Positions 37,452-46,612 of a DNA stretch of 64,000 nucleotides are shown piece by piece; positions within the stretch are counted from its first letter, which is position 1, and each line of letters begins with the position of its first letter. The notes beneath the pieces are model-generated. The model made no database searches, was not told the DNA's origin, and was given only the letters and a program-made list of their open reading frames with translations. Position numbers and translations under genes: made by a program. Location of the stretch: contig JAJDAF010000050.1 in assembly GCA_029261995.1 (NCBI GenBank), positions 124,001 through 188,000 of the forward strand, written 5' to 3'. The stretch is from Candidatus Zhuqueibacterota bacterium (lineage in GTDB: Bacteria; Zhuqueibacterota; Zhuqueibacteria; Oceanimicrobiales; Oceanimicrobiaceae).

Positions 37452-38162
37452 ATGGAAGGTATTGAGATAACCCAGGGCAAGGTTGGCGCACGCAGAGACA
37501 TCTCGATGTTAGCCGTCAAAGGCTATGTCGATACGATGACCTGCTCTATCCTTCTTAACAAGATCACCGAGAATCTCAATAGCGGTTCTCTTCAGATCGT
37601 TATTGATATGGGGCAGGTGAATTATGTGAGCAGTGCCGGATGGGGCGTATTCGTCGGAGAGATCAAAGGTATCCGCGAGAAGGGCGGTGACCTGAAAATT
37701 GTCCAACTCACCCCTGAAGTTCACGATGTCTTTGAGATGCTTGAGTTTAACCGGATTCTTGCTCACTACGAGACGATTGAGGAAGCGATCAACGATTTCG
37801 ATTTGTCCATCGGTTTAGACATCACCAAAAGTGTCAAATGCACGTACAGTCCTGTCGTTGTTAAGGCAGATGCGCCCGTGACGGATGCCCCGAGCCATCC
37901 TGCTCCCAACCGAAGCAAACGGTCCGGCGCCGGAAAGCAATTTCAGAAAAGAGAAATAGATCCGAAGCTATTGCCAATAACCGAGAAGGTCAAACACACA
38001 ATCATCGATGACCCGCGGCGCGGGGTGCTGAAGGTCAGGAAGGCCCTAAGGGAGCCGAAATACGGGAATACCAAAATGGGCCCGATTCAGGTTTACCGAA
38101 TGCTTCGGCGGCTGAACCTGGACTCCAAGGAAAAAAGGTATCGATTCTACAGGTCACGCTAA
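37452..38162 (+). CDS. STAS-domain protein with basic C-terminal helical domain
   Basis: A 236-residue protein. Residues 1-115 are a STAS (anti-sigma-factor antagonist) domain: ISMLAVKGYVDTMTCSIL, VIDMGQVNYVSSAGWGVFVG with Ser60/Ser61 at the usual phosphorylation site, and EVHDVFEMLEFNRIL. A variable linker (about 120-165) leads to a basic domain (about 170-236; DDPRRGVLKVRKALR, MGPIQVYRMLRRLNL) that resembles the helix-turn-helix part of IS3-type transposases by eye. It heads the polysaccharide operon, 18 bases before the export gene. A regulatory switch for export or transcription is a reasonable inference. No partner kinase or phosphatase gene is in the window. Confidence 0.75.
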   Translation: MEGIEITQGKVGARRDISMLAVKGYVDTMTCSILLNKITENLNSGSLQIVIDMGQVNYVSSAGWGVFVGEIKGIREKGGDLKIVQLTPEVHDVFEMLEFNRILAHYETIEEAINDFDLSIGLDITKSVKCTYSPVVVKADAPVTDAPSHPAPNRSKRSGAGKQFQKREIDPKLLPITEKVKHTIIDDPRRGVLKVRKALREPKYGNTKMGPIQVYRMLRRLNLDSKEKRYRFYRSR

Positions 38163-38180
38163 AACGGAAAGAGAAGAATT

Positions 38181-38864
38181 ATGATTCGATCAATCAATCA
38201 TGGACGGTTGATAGTTTTTGTGGCGATTCAATGCTGCGCAATGTTGACCGGCGGTTCAGGTGTTTTTGCGCAGCAGATAATTGTGAAGCGGTTCAGCAAA
38301 GGGGACGCGTTACGGTTAACCATTTGGCAGCCCTGGCAGACCACCACCGGCAAAGGCCAAAGCATAGACTTCAATGGCGACTATTTGATCGACCAGCGCG
38401 GGGTTGCCTTTTTTCCGCTGATAGGCGATGTAAAGGTTGTCAGTCACAACACGCGGACCTTGGCTGAGGAACTACGCGAGAAGTTTGGCGCCTACGTGCA
38501 AGATCCAATTGTGATTGTTGAACCTCTCATCCGAGTCACGCTGCTTGGCGCCTTCAGGCGCCCAGGCACTTTCCTGATTCAACCCGATGCGTCGTTGTGG
38601 ACGCTTGTTGATTTGGCAGAAGGACCTTCAGATGACAGCGATCTCAAGAAAATGTTCATTGAACGGTCAGGAAGACTTATCAAGAAGAGTCTTCTAAGTG
38701 GGTTCGAACGGGCCTACACACTTCAAGAACTTGGCGTGCGTTCCGGTGATCAGATTCTTCTACCGGAGCGCAAACGTTTCAAAATGAAAGACGCGTTTGA
38801 GATCCTGCGCTTTGGTGTCACGCTGCTGAACGTCTATTTCCTGATTACCAAGTTAAGCGACTAA
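38181..38864 (+). CDS. Polysaccharide export protein (Wza-like, Poly_export + SLBB)
   Basis: A 227-residue exported protein with a signal peptide (LIVFVAIQCCAMLTGGSGVFAQ), a polysaccharide-export domain (FSKGDALRLTIWQPW ... GDYLIDQRGVAFFPLIGDV, about 38-110), and one SLBB domain (VTLLGAFRRPGTFLI, about 115-205). The last 20 residues form a hydrophobic stretch (FGVTLLNVYFLITKL). It should form, or help form, the outer-membrane passage for the polymer together with the downstream Wzc-type kinase. No lipobox cysteine is evident, unlike E. coli Wza. Confidence 0.88.
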   Translation: MIRSINHGRLIVFVAIQCCAMLTGGSGVFAQQIIVKRFSKGDALRLTIWQPWQTTTGKGQSIDFNGDYLIDQRGVAFFPLIGDVKVVSHNTRTLAEELREKFGAYVQDPIVIVEPLIRVTLLGAFRRPGTFLIQPDASLWTLVDLAEGPSDDSDLKKMFIERSGRLIKKSLLSGFERAYTLQELGVRSGDQILLPERKRFKMKDAFEILRFGVTLLNVYFLITKLSD

Positions 38865-38884
38865 CAACTGGAGCAGACTGGACC

Positions 38885-41224
38885 ATGGAGTCGTATTTCT
38901 TAGACGAAGAAGACCACAGCGTTGACGGTGAAAAGCTAGACCTTAGAAGGTACTATCGTGCCATTCTGAAACGCTGGTGGATTGTGCTTATCGTAGCCAC
39001 CGCCGTCACCGTACCCTGGCTGATGTACCTCAAAAGCCAGCCTCCCGTCTACGAGGCGCAGGCGCTAATCCGATTCAAATCGATGGGTGCGACCGACGTG
39101 AACCTGGCCCAAATGCGCACCACCGAGTTGACCAGCAGGCCATTCGCAGAAAAAGTCGTGGCGCAGTTGGGGCTCTCCCTCAAACTCGACAAACAGACCG
39201 ACAGGTTCATTAGCCGCAGCAAGATTTTCAAGGAGTTCTTCACGGACCACTCGCCGGTTTCAGGGCACTACGTTTTGCGCCTTTCTAAAGACCAGACGTT
39301 CTCGCTTGCGTCGATTAATGAAGACGGGACGCGCGAATCTGTGGTGGAGTCTGGCTTCACGGAGGACATTGTAGATGACTATTGTCAGGCAAATGGACTT
39401 TCGTTCAAGCTGGTAAGTGAGTACGACACGTTGCCCGCTGAGATTCGCTTTCAGATCGCATCTTTCCGGAACGCTGTACGCTCTTTTCAAGGGCGAATTC
39501 GCGTGAAATGGGAGGACCGATCCTACACGTTGATGAATGTTACCGTGACTGACACCGATCCGGTTGTTGTGACCGAGATGGCTAATCGTCTGGCGCAACT
39601 CTTTATCGACGAGAGTATGGGCGTTGGCGACAAAGCAACGCAGCGCGAACAGAAGATACTGCTCGATCAACTCAATGAGGCGACGAGCAAGCTTGCCGGT
39701 ACTGAAATCCAGATTAAGAGATTCAAGGAATCGAACTCCACCTATCTCGAGTCGGACCAGAAGAATCAGCTCAATCAGATTTCGACTCTCGAACGGCGAC
39801 AGGAGCAGACAGAGGCGATCATCAGAACGCTGAGCGATTTGCTGGACGAGAAGGAGCAGGTCGGCTTTTCGGTGGCCGCGGACGACCCTTACAAGCTCAA
39901 GCTGCGCATCATCATGAGTTCAATCGCCAGCCACTCAGTGTTCGATAACAATGGAACCATGCTCGTCGCAAAGAGCCAACTTGAGAATTTTGAGCGAGAC
40001 TGGTCAAATATCGCGAACCGTACTTCGCCGGAGAATCCACGAGCGAAGCAGGGTTTGCAGCAGATCCTGCAGGCTCATTCCAAGATTGAAAACATCGCGA
40101 TTCAAGAAATTGGCGTGCTGGACCGCGAACTCTCCCGGCTTAAGAAGCAGGTCTCCAATGTACGGTATCGCGTGAGTCAACGACCGACACAAGAGCTGAA
40201 ACTTGATGAACTTACACGTGAGAAGGAGGTCCTCGAAAAGCAATACCAGGACATCTACGAGCGGTATCGCCGTTCGCAGATAGCCGCAGCCAGCATTACC
40301 GAAGAGATTGAAATACTCGAGGGTGCGCAGCAGCCTGAATACCCGACCGACCGGGACAAGAGGCAGAAGGCGGCGTTTGGCGGAATTCTCGGACTTATTA
40401 TGGGCATAGGAGTCGTGTTGGTCGTTGAATTCCTCGACAAGACAATCAGAACAGCTGATGATGTTAAACGGTTTTTGCGACTTCCGATTCTCGGCACGAT
40501 CCCACAAATCGATTTTGAAGACACTTATGATTTTCAGGACTCCGAGAAGATAAAAAAGATAGATCAGCAGCTGGTTACTCACGATTATTCGCCGACACCG
40601 ATCGGTGAAGCCTACCGGTCGTTGCGGACGAATCTCATGTTCACAAAGGACACGGGCAGAGTACGGACGCTGGTGCTTACCAGCAACGAGCCGGGGGACG
40701 GAAAATCCTTCACCGCGGCGAACCTTGCCATTACTTTGGCCCAGTTGAAGAGTAACACTTTGCTGATCGACAGCGATCTTCGGCGTGGCGTGCTACATAA
40801 CACCTTTGGCGTGCGGAAGGACCCGGGCTTCAGCAACTATCTCACAGATGTTGTACCGTTGCAGCGAATTGTGCACGAAACGCAGATTCCGAACCTCTCA
40901 ATGATCAGTTGTGGCTCATTGATTCCCAATCCTTCAGAGTTGTTGGGCTCGCACCAGATGCAGCGTTTTCTCGACGAGGTTCGCCGCAAATATGATCTTG
41001 TTGTATTCGACACACCCCCCCTAAATGCAGCCACGGATGCGGTGGTTGTGGGTACACAGGTTGACGCCGTGGTTATTGTCATTCGTGCGGGCAAAACTGG
41101 CAGAGATTTGGCGAAGTCAAAGCTTGAGCTTTTCAGCAGCGTGCCCGCCAAAGTCTTGGGGGCAATTTTAAATGGCACCACCGCTGACATGGCTCACCCA
41201 GGATACAGCTACTACCACTACTAG
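38885..41224 (+). CDS. Polysaccharide co-polymerase / tyrosine autokinase (Wzc type)
   Basis: A 779-residue inner-membrane protein that sets chain length and controls export by cycles of tyrosine phosphorylation. The N-terminal Wzz domain has TM1 (WWIVLIVATAVTVPWLMYL near residue 30), then coiled coils (about 230-490) and TM2 (GGILGLIMGIGVVLVVEFL near 500). A cytoplasmic BY-kinase follows with Walker A NEPGDGKS near 600, Walker A' LLIDSDLRRG near 625 and Walker B LVVFDTPP near 705. The tail ends in the autophosphorylated Tyr cluster (GYSYYHY). It partners the Wza-like protein just upstream. Confidence 0.95.
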   Translation: MESYFLDEEDHSVDGEKLDLRRYYRAILKRWWIVLIVATAVTVPWLMYLKSQPPVYEAQALIRFKSMGATDVNLAQMRTTELTSRPFAEKVVAQLGLSLKLDKQTDRFISRSKIFKEFFTDHSPVSGHYVLRLSKDQTFSLASINEDGTRESVVESGFTEDIVDDYCQANGLSFKLVSEYDTLPAEIRFQIASFRNAVRSFQGRIRVKWEDRSYTLMNVTVTDTDPVVVTEMANRLAQLFIDESMGVGDKATQREQKILLDQLNEATSKLAGTEIQIKRFKESNSTYLESDQKNQLNQISTLERRQEQTEAIIRTLSDLLDEKEQVGFSVAADDPYKLKLRIIMSSIASHSVFDNNGTMLVAKSQLENFERDWSNIANRTSPENPRAKQGLQQILQAHSKIENIAIQEIGVLDRELSRLKKQVSNVRYRVSQRPTQELKLDELTREKEVLEKQYQDIYERYRRSQIAAASITEEIEILEGAQQPEYPTDRDKRQKAAFGGILGLIMGIGVVLVVEFLDKTIRTADDVKRFLRLPILGTIPQIDFEDTYDFQDSEKIKKIDQQLVTHDYSPTPIGEAYRSLRTNLMFTKDTGRVRTLVLTSNEPGDGKSFTAANLAITLAQLKSNTLLIDSDLRRGVLHNTFGVRKDPGFSNYLTDVVPLQRIVHETQIPNLSMISCGSLIPNPSELLGSHQMQRFLDEVRRKYDLVVFDTPPLNAATDAVVVGTQVDAVVIVIRAGKTGRDLAKSKLELFSSVPAKVLGAILNGTTADMAHPGYSYYHY

Positions 41225-41255
41225 GCCAAAACCTACAAAGGAAACTAGACTTTAT

Positions 41256-42212
41256 ATGCAAAAAATACTGGTGACTGGTGGGGCTGGCTTTATCGGGTCA
41301 CACCTCAGCGAGGCGCTGTTGCGCCAGGGAAATGAGGTTGTGTGCCTTGATTGTTTCAACGACTACTACGACGTTTCTTTGAAACATCAGAATATCGCGG
41401 CGCTGCAGTCGCACAGCAACTATACTCTGGTCGAGAATGATATCCTGAACTTCGAGTTCCTGAGAGATTACTTTGCCGCAGCCAAAATAGACGTTGTCGT
41501 CCATCTCGCCGCTCGGGCCGGGGTGCGGCCTTCGATTCAGGAACCGCGCCTCTATCAAAAAGTTAACGTCGAGGGTACGAATAACTTACTCGAGGTAGCC
41601 AAGCAATTTGGCGTCAAGAAGTTCATCTTCGCCTCGTCCTCGTCAGTGTATGGCGAGAATGAGAAGATCCCATTTTCAGAGTCGGATTTCGTCGATCACC
41701 CCATCTCTCCATACGCATCAACCAAAAAAGCCGGCGAGTTGATTTGCTACACCTACCACCATCTTTATGGGCTCCCGGTGAGTTGCTTGAGATTCTTCAC
41801 GGTATACGGGCCCAGGCAGCGCCCTGACATGGCCATCCGGAAATTTACAACGAGTATCCACCGTGGCGAAGCCATTCCCATGTATGGAGACGGTAGCACC
41901 CGGCGAGACTACACTTACATCACCGATATTATTGATGGTATCCTCAGGACGATTGAGCATTGTCATAGGTACCATATTTACAATTTGGGGGAATCCAAGA
42001 CAATCGAACTGTCGAAACTGATCAATCTGATTTCAAATTGCCTCGGCAAAAAGCCCGACATCCAGATGTTGCCCAATCAGCCAGGGGATGTGCCGGTGAC
42101 ATATGCCGATATCACCAAAGCCCAAAAAGAGATCGGGTATCAGCCGCAGGTTGGAATCGAACAGGGTATCGAGAGATTTGTCCAGTGGTTCACCGAGAAC
42201 TCGCGTATCTAA
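41256..42212 (+). CDS. UDP-glucuronate 4-epimerase-like SDR
   Basis: An extended short-chain dehydrogenase of 318 residues. The NAD-binding GGAGFIGSH is at residues 8-16. The catalytic Ser/Tyr/Lys are seen in SSSSVYG near 122 and Y-ASTK-K near 148. DCFNDYYDVSLK after the second strand and FFTVYGPRQRPDMA near 182 are typical of UDP-glucuronate (UDP-galacturonate-forming) epimerases. ATG 41256 starts at the Rossmann strand; an upstream ATG at 41172 lies within the kinase gene. Together with Ugd downstream it would supply UDP-GlcA and UDP-GalA. Confidence 0.88.
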   Translation: MQKILVTGGAGFIGSHLSEALLRQGNEVVCLDCFNDYYDVSLKHQNIAALQSHSNYTLVENDILNFEFLRDYFAAAKIDVVVHLAARAGVRPSIQEPRLYQKVNVEGTNNLLEVAKQFGVKKFIFASSSSVYGENEKIPFSESDFVDHPISPYASTKKAGELICYTYHHLYGLPVSCLRFFTVYGPRQRPDMAIRKFTTSIHRGEAIPMYGDGSTRRDYTYITDIIDGILRTIEHCHRYHIYNLGESKTIELSKLINLISNCLGKKPDIQMLPNQPGDVPVTYADITKAQKEIGYQPQVGIEQGIERFVQWFTENSRI

Positions 42213-42266
42213 CTTGACACAACTCGGTAGTCAAATCTACAGTTTGTTTCCAGCGGAAGGTCATCG

Positions 42267-43724
42267 ATGGTAAAAGAAAAGGAAGCCTTCCTTGCCAACG
42301 CTACGAAGGTGATTCATGCGCTCTGTATTTTTGTGGCTTTCATCTACTCTTACTTCATCACAGTCTATCTAAGAGAAGTCTACGACCTTCCTGCAATGGC
42401 CTACGCCGGCTCACTCAATTTCGCCGGGCTTAGCCATTTCACCCAAAAGAATGCCGTCATTGTTGCATCCAGCATCCCCCTATGGTTAACCTTCCTGTCA
42501 CTCCAAGGCGCATACAAGGATATTCGCACCAAGAACGGCTGGCTCGAATTCGGTATTATTCTAAAGTCAGGCGCGCTGGCGACGATTGCGCTCGGTAGTT
42601 TCATATTTATCTTCAAGCTCACGCTCACCAGTCGTCTTTTTATCGCAACTTACTCCCTGATGTCGGTCATGCTGCTGACGGTTGCGCGGCTCTTTCTAGA
42701 CCGGTTTTTCGATGGCATACACGCCAAAGGCTACAATCAGGTCAACATTCTCATCGTGGGCACCGGCAAGCGGGCACAAGACTTCATCAAGGTTGTAAAG
42801 GAACATGCTAACTGGGGGCTTAGAATCGTCGGACTCATAGATGACGAACACGGAATGTATGGCAAGGATATTGAAGGCCTGCGAGTCCTGGGGAGGCTGC
42901 AGGATATTCCATTTGTCCTGCACCGCATCGTTGTCGATCGCGTCATTTTCGTTGTGCCAAGACTGTGGCTGAACAGAATTGATGAAGCCATTCTGGCTTG
43001 CGAAAGGGAGGGCATCAACACTTCCATCTCCATGGATTTGTACAACCTGCGCATTGCCAAGGTTCGGCAAACTGATTTTAGCGGATTCCCTTTGCTGGAG
43101 TTTGAAACCTTCTCGGCGAAACAGTGGCAGCTCTTTCTCAAGAGAGCCGTGGATATTATTCTGTCACTGGTACTGGCCATCGTGTTCGCGCCCATCATCC
43201 TGCTCACCACCCTGACCGTCAAGGCAACATCTAAAGGGCCAATTCTGTTCAAGCAGGTTCGTTCAGGTCTGAACGGCCGCAAGTTCACCCTTTATAAGTT
43301 TCGCACCATGATTGAAGGTGCTGAGATGAGAAGGCGTGAGCTTGAAAAAATGAACGAAATGGAAGGCCCGGTGTTTAAGATAAAAAAGGACCCCCGTATC
43401 ACACCTGTTGGGAGAATCCTCCGCCGCCTCAGCATTGACGAAATCCCTCAGTTGATTAACGTCTTGAAGGGCGACATGAGCATCGTCGGACCCCGACCGC
43501 CACTGCCGGTCGAGGTCGATTTGTACAAAATGTGGCAACGCCGCAGGCTCAGCCTGAAGCCGGGTTTGACTTGCATCTGGCAAGTGAGCGGCCGCAACAA
43601 GATCCAGTTCGAGAAGTGGATGGAGATGGATCTCAAGTACATCGACGAATGGTCACTGTGGCTTGATTTCAAGATTCTGTTCAAGACCGTGTTCGTGGTC
43701 TTGTTCGGGTACGGCGCCAGCTAA
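42267..43724 (+). CDS. Polyprenyl-phosphate hexose-1-phosphate transferase (WbaP/WcaJ-like)
   Basis: Starts polymer repeat-unit synthesis by moving a sugar-1-phosphate to undecaprenyl phosphate. The 485-residue protein has four or five N-terminal membrane helices (to about 130), a Rossmann-like CoA-binding domain (NILIVGTGKRAQDFIKV near 160) and the C-terminal catalytic domain (LFLKRAVDIILSL near 290; KFRTMI near 350; RRLSIDEIPQLINVLKGDMSIVGPRPP near 392-415; PGLTCIWQVSGRN near 435). The order and motifs are complete. The sugar (glucose or galactose) is not determined by sequence. Confidence 0.94.
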   Translation: MVKEKEAFLANATKVIHALCIFVAFIYSYFITVYLREVYDLPAMAYAGSLNFAGLSHFTQKNAVIVASSIPLWLTFLSLQGAYKDIRTKNGWLEFGIILKSGALATIALGSFIFIFKLTLTSRLFIATYSLMSVMLLTVARLFLDRFFDGIHAKGYNQVNILIVGTGKRAQDFIKVVKEHANWGLRIVGLIDDEHGMYGKDIEGLRVLGRLQDIPFVLHRIVVDRVIFVVPRLWLNRIDEAILACEREGINTSISMDLYNLRIAKVRQTDFSGFPLLEFETFSAKQWQLFLKRAVDIILSLVLAIVFAPIILLTTLTVKATSKGPILFKQVRSGLNGRKFTLYKFRTMIEGAEMRRRELEKMNEMEGPVFKIKKDPRITPVGRILRRLSIDEIPQLINVLKGDMSIVGPRPPLPVEVDLYKMWQRRRLSLKPGLTCIWQVSGRNKIQFEKWMEMDLKYIDEWSLWLDFKILFKTVFVVLFGYGAS

Positions 43725-43758
43725 ATTCCTTTCAAACAAACTCAAATCTGGAGGTGCT

Positions 43759-45078
43759 GTGCATATTTGTGTCATCGGTACCGGATATGTTGGACTCGTC
43801 ACGGGTACGTGTTTTTCTGAGTTCGGGAACGACGTCATCTGCGTCGATATTGACGAAGGTAAGATCGCGGATTTGAATAAAGGAAAGATCCCGATTTTTG
43901 AACCTGGCCTTGATTTGCTGGTTGCGAAGAACGTCAAGGAAGGCCGCCTCACTTTTTCGACCGATCTTAAGAACGCGGTTGAACGATCATTGGTAATCTT
44001 TGTCGCCGTCGGAACACCGCCAAATGAAGATGGCTCAGCAGATCTGCAACATGTCGAGGCGGTTGCCAGACAGGTTGCAGAGTCGATGAATGGCTACAAA
44101 GTAATTGTGAATAAGAGTACGGTGCCGGTAGGTACGGGCAATCGTGTGCGAGAGATAGTCGAAGAGAGTCGCAAGGATAACCATAGTTTTGCGGTTGTTT
44201 CGAACCCGGAGTTTCTGCGTGAAGGCTCGGCTGTTGAAGACTTTATGCGACCGAATCGGGTGGTGATTGGAGCAGAGTCCAGCGAGTCCGTCGCTATCAT
44301 GAAGGAACTTTACTCGCCGCTCTACCTCATTGAGACGCCGATTGTCATCACCAATCTCGAGAGCGCCGAGTTGATCAAGTACGCCGCCAACGCTTTCCTC
44401 GCTACTAAGATTTCCTTCATCAACGAGGTGGCGAACTTTTGTGATGAAATCGGCGCAAATGTGCATCATGTGGCGAAAGGAATGGGACTTGACAAGCGGA
44501 TCGGTTCCAAGTTTCTCCATCCTGGCCCTGGTTTTGGTGGTTCCTGTTTTCCCAAGGACACCCGAGCGTTGGCTGGCGCAGGCAGGGAGCGAGGTTTTGA
44601 GTTCAGCATCATTGACGCAGTTGTGCGGGTCAATGACAGGCAACGCCAAACGATGATCGCGAAAATAAGAACCACCATCGGGTCCCTGCGAGGAAAGACC
44701 ATCGGTGTGCTTGGGCTGTCATTCAAGCCAAACACTGATGACATGCGCGAAGCGCCGTCAGTGGACATTATCAAAGCTCTGCTCCAGGATGGCGCTACCA
44801 TTAACGCTTTTGATCCTGTGGCGGCGGAGAACGCACGCCAGATCATGCCTGATATAAACTACTGCAAAGATACTTATGAAACCGCCGACGGTGCGGATGC
44901 ATTGGTTTTCATCACCGAGTGGAACCAGTTTCGAAGCCTCGATCTTGAGCGAATAAAAAGCCTGATGAAGCAGCCCGTGATTGTTGATTTGCGTAACATC
45001 TACGATCCGGCAAAAATGGCTGACTGCGGTTTCAAATATGCCAGTGTCGGGCGGCCGGTTTCAGCAACCGTGCGTTGA
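43759..45078 (+). CDS. ugd: UDP-glucose 6-dehydrogenase
   Basis: Oxidises UDP-glucose twice with NAD+ to UDP-glucuronate. From GTG 43759 (GGAGG four bases upstream) the protein has 439 residues: NAD motif GTGYVGLVTG (residues 7-16), STVPVGTG near 118, NPEFLREGSA near 150, the catalytic C263 in GGSCFPKDT, and the C-terminal domain with GLSFKPNTDDMREAPS near 325. It ends the first run of the locus. The UDP-GlcA formed is the substrate of the upstream epimerase. Confidence 0.95.
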   Translation: MHICVIGTGYVGLVTGTCFSEFGNDVICVDIDEGKIADLNKGKIPIFEPGLDLLVAKNVKEGRLTFSTDLKNAVERSLVIFVAVGTPPNEDGSADLQHVEAVARQVAESMNGYKVIVNKSTVPVGTGNRVREIVEESRKDNHSFAVVSNPEFLREGSAVEDFMRPNRVVIGAESSESVAIMKELYSPLYLIETPIVITNLESAELIKYAANAFLATKISFINEVANFCDEIGANVHHVAKGMGLDKRIGSKFLHPGPGFGGSCFPKDTRALAGAGRERGFEFSIIDAVVRVNDRQRQTMIAKIRTTIGSLRGKTIGVLGLSFKPNTDDMREAPSVDIIKALLQDGATINAFDPVAAENARQIMPDINYCKDTYETADGADALVFITEWNQFRSLDLERIKSLMKQPVIVDLRNIYDPAKMADCGFKYASVGRPVSATVR

Positions 45079-45196
45079 TTGTCGGTCTGGGAGACCCGGA
45101 CATGTTGACGCTCCGAAACACGAAAAAGGCTTGGGGTTTGCATACCTGATGTCTCTGTTTCATCCGGTTGGAAGCGGGCACAATCGTCTCCTTATT

Positions 45197-45231
45197 TGTG
45201 TCAGGTCACGACAACGTTTCATTTTGACACA
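45197..45231. promoter_or_regulatory. Inverted repeat TGTGTCA-N21-TGACACA (possible activator site)
   Basis: Perfect 7-bp arms at 45197-45203 and 45225-45231, with a further GACA at 45210-45213. They lie about 95-130 bases upstream of the -24 box, the usual distance for a sigma54 enhancer-binding protein. Confidence 0.45.
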
Positions 45232-45326
45232 GGACGCCAGGCATGTGGACCATTTTGTTGAAATATATGTGTTTTAAAAACAATTAGATGAGTTGATATG
45301 ACAACGGTCAATGATTGTCCAGTCAC

Positions 45327-45342
45327 TGGCACTAAAATTGCT
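45327..45342 (+). promoter_or_regulatory. Sigma54 (-24/-12) promoter for the second polysaccharide run
   Basis: TGGCACTAAAATTGCT matches TGGCACGNNNNTTGCW at every defined position except one (T for G at 7), with exact spacing. Transcription would begin near 45354, leaving a leader of about 65 bases before the GT4 ATG at 45420. Confidence 0.78.
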
Positions 45343-45419
45343 AAAGTTAACTTTTCTGAAACCGATTTTTAGGTAAGCGTCAAGCGACGTTTTCCGAGTT
45401 CAAACGGGATGGACCCTGA

Positions 45420-46604
45420 ATGAAAATATTGATGATTGCCCCGCAGCCCTTTTTTCAACCTCGTGGGACGCCGTTCAGCGTGTTGCACAGGCTCCGGGCC
45501 TTGTCGAAATTGGGGCACAAGATTGACCTGCTGACCTATCATCTCGGTGATGACATCGAGATTTCAGGCGTAAGCATCCACCGAATTCCCCGGATTCCAT
45601 TCGTCAAGAAGATCGCGATTGGTCCTTCCAAGCGTAAGATCCTGCTTGATCTCTTCCTGATGTGGAAGACACGCCAGATGGTGAGGCGTGGCGGATACGA
45701 TCTCATGCATTCACACGAGGAAGCTGGCTTCTGGTCCGCTTACTTTGCAAAGAAATATCGGGTGCTGCACTTGTACGATATGCACTCGAGTCTTCCGCAA
45801 CAATTGAGCAATTTCAGGTTCACGACATCAAGCCTGCTCAAGAAGATGTTCGAAACGTTAGAGGCCTACACCATCAACTCGGCGCAAGCTGTCATCACTA
45901 TTTGCCCCGAACTGCATGACTATGTTGCGGACCTGTTTCCACAGAAGTTCAATCGTCTCATCGAGAATGTCGCGGACAACAGCAGCGTATTCAAGAACAA
46001 GGTAGACCAGGACAAGGTCCGTGCGCAAGTACGCACAAATGGGGAGCTGGCCATCCTTTACACCGGAACATTCGAGCCTTACCAGGGAATTGACATTCTC
46101 ATCGACGCCAGCACGGACATCATTTCCAGTCAGCCTGGTGTTCGGTTCATTCTGGTGGGCGGCAAACCCGAGCAAGTCGAACATTATCGAAAGCGGACCC
46201 GCGACCTCTCGGTGGACGAACACTTTGTCTTCACGGGATCAGTACCGCCGGAAGAAGTGCCGGTCTATATTCAACATTCGGATGTGCTTGTGTCACCGCG
46301 TCTGGAGGGCAACAACACGCCTCTGAAGATTTATTCCTACCTGCGTTCAGGAAAGCCGATTGTGGCCACAAACCACCTTACCCACACACAGGTCTTGAAT
46401 CCGGATGTCGCGGTCCTGACGGACTGCACACCGGATGCGTTCGGCCAGGGTTTACTCGATGTGCTGCAGGATAGCGCACTCGGTAAGAAACTCAGCGACA
46501 ATGCTCGCGAGCTGGCTCGGGAAAAGTACAGTTACGAGACCTACCTGCAGAAGACAAAAGAATTGATCGACTACCTTGAAACCCAACTGAAAGCAAGAGG
46601 CTAG
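45420..46604 (+). CDS. Glycosyltransferase family 4 protein
   Basis: A 394-residue GT-B enzyme. The N-terminal acceptor domain begins MKILMIAPQPFFQPRGTPFSV. The C-terminal donor domain has ILYTGTFEPYQGIDILIDA near 210, VGGKPEQVEHY near 245, and the donor-binding stretch SPRLEGNNTPLKIYSYLRSGKPIVAT near 302-330. That stretch carries the nucleotide-sugar glutamate in a slightly altered setting (EGNNTPLKIYSY for the usual EGFGLPxLEAM). It is the first gene of the second run. Donor and acceptor sugars are unknown. Confidence 0.88.
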   Translation: MKILMIAPQPFFQPRGTPFSVLHRLRALSKLGHKIDLLTYHLGDDIEISGVSIHRIPRIPFVKKIAIGPSKRKILLDLFLMWKTRQMVRRGGYDLMHSHEEAGFWSAYFAKKYRVLHLYDMHSSLPQQLSNFRFTTSSLLKKMFETLEAYTINSAQAVITICPELHDYVADLFPQKFNRLIENVADNSSVFKNKVDQDKVRAQVRTNGELAILYTGTFEPYQGIDILIDASTDIISSQPGVRFILVGGKPEQVEHYRKRTRDLSVDEHFVFTGSVPPEEVPVYIQHSDVLVSPRLEGNNTPLKIYSYLRSGKPIVATNHLTHTQVLNPDVAVLTDCTPDAFGQGLLDVLQDSALGKKLSDNARELAREKYSYETYLQKTKELIDYLETQLKARG

Positions 46605-46612
46605 AGACAGCC

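Larger units (their letters stand above)
45079..45419. other. 341-base intergenic region dividing the polysaccharide locus
   Basis: No open frame of note. It holds an inverted repeat TGTGTCA/TGACACA (45197-45231), a near-consensus sigma54 promoter (45327-45342) and an AT-rich stretch between them (45245-45300) that could bend. I see no terminator for ugd. Confidence 0.6.

Noticed and set aside
45079-45419. Small gene or RNA in the intergenic gap of the polysaccharide locus
   Set aside because: The short open frames have no ribosome site or recognisable product. The promoter-like elements explain the region better.
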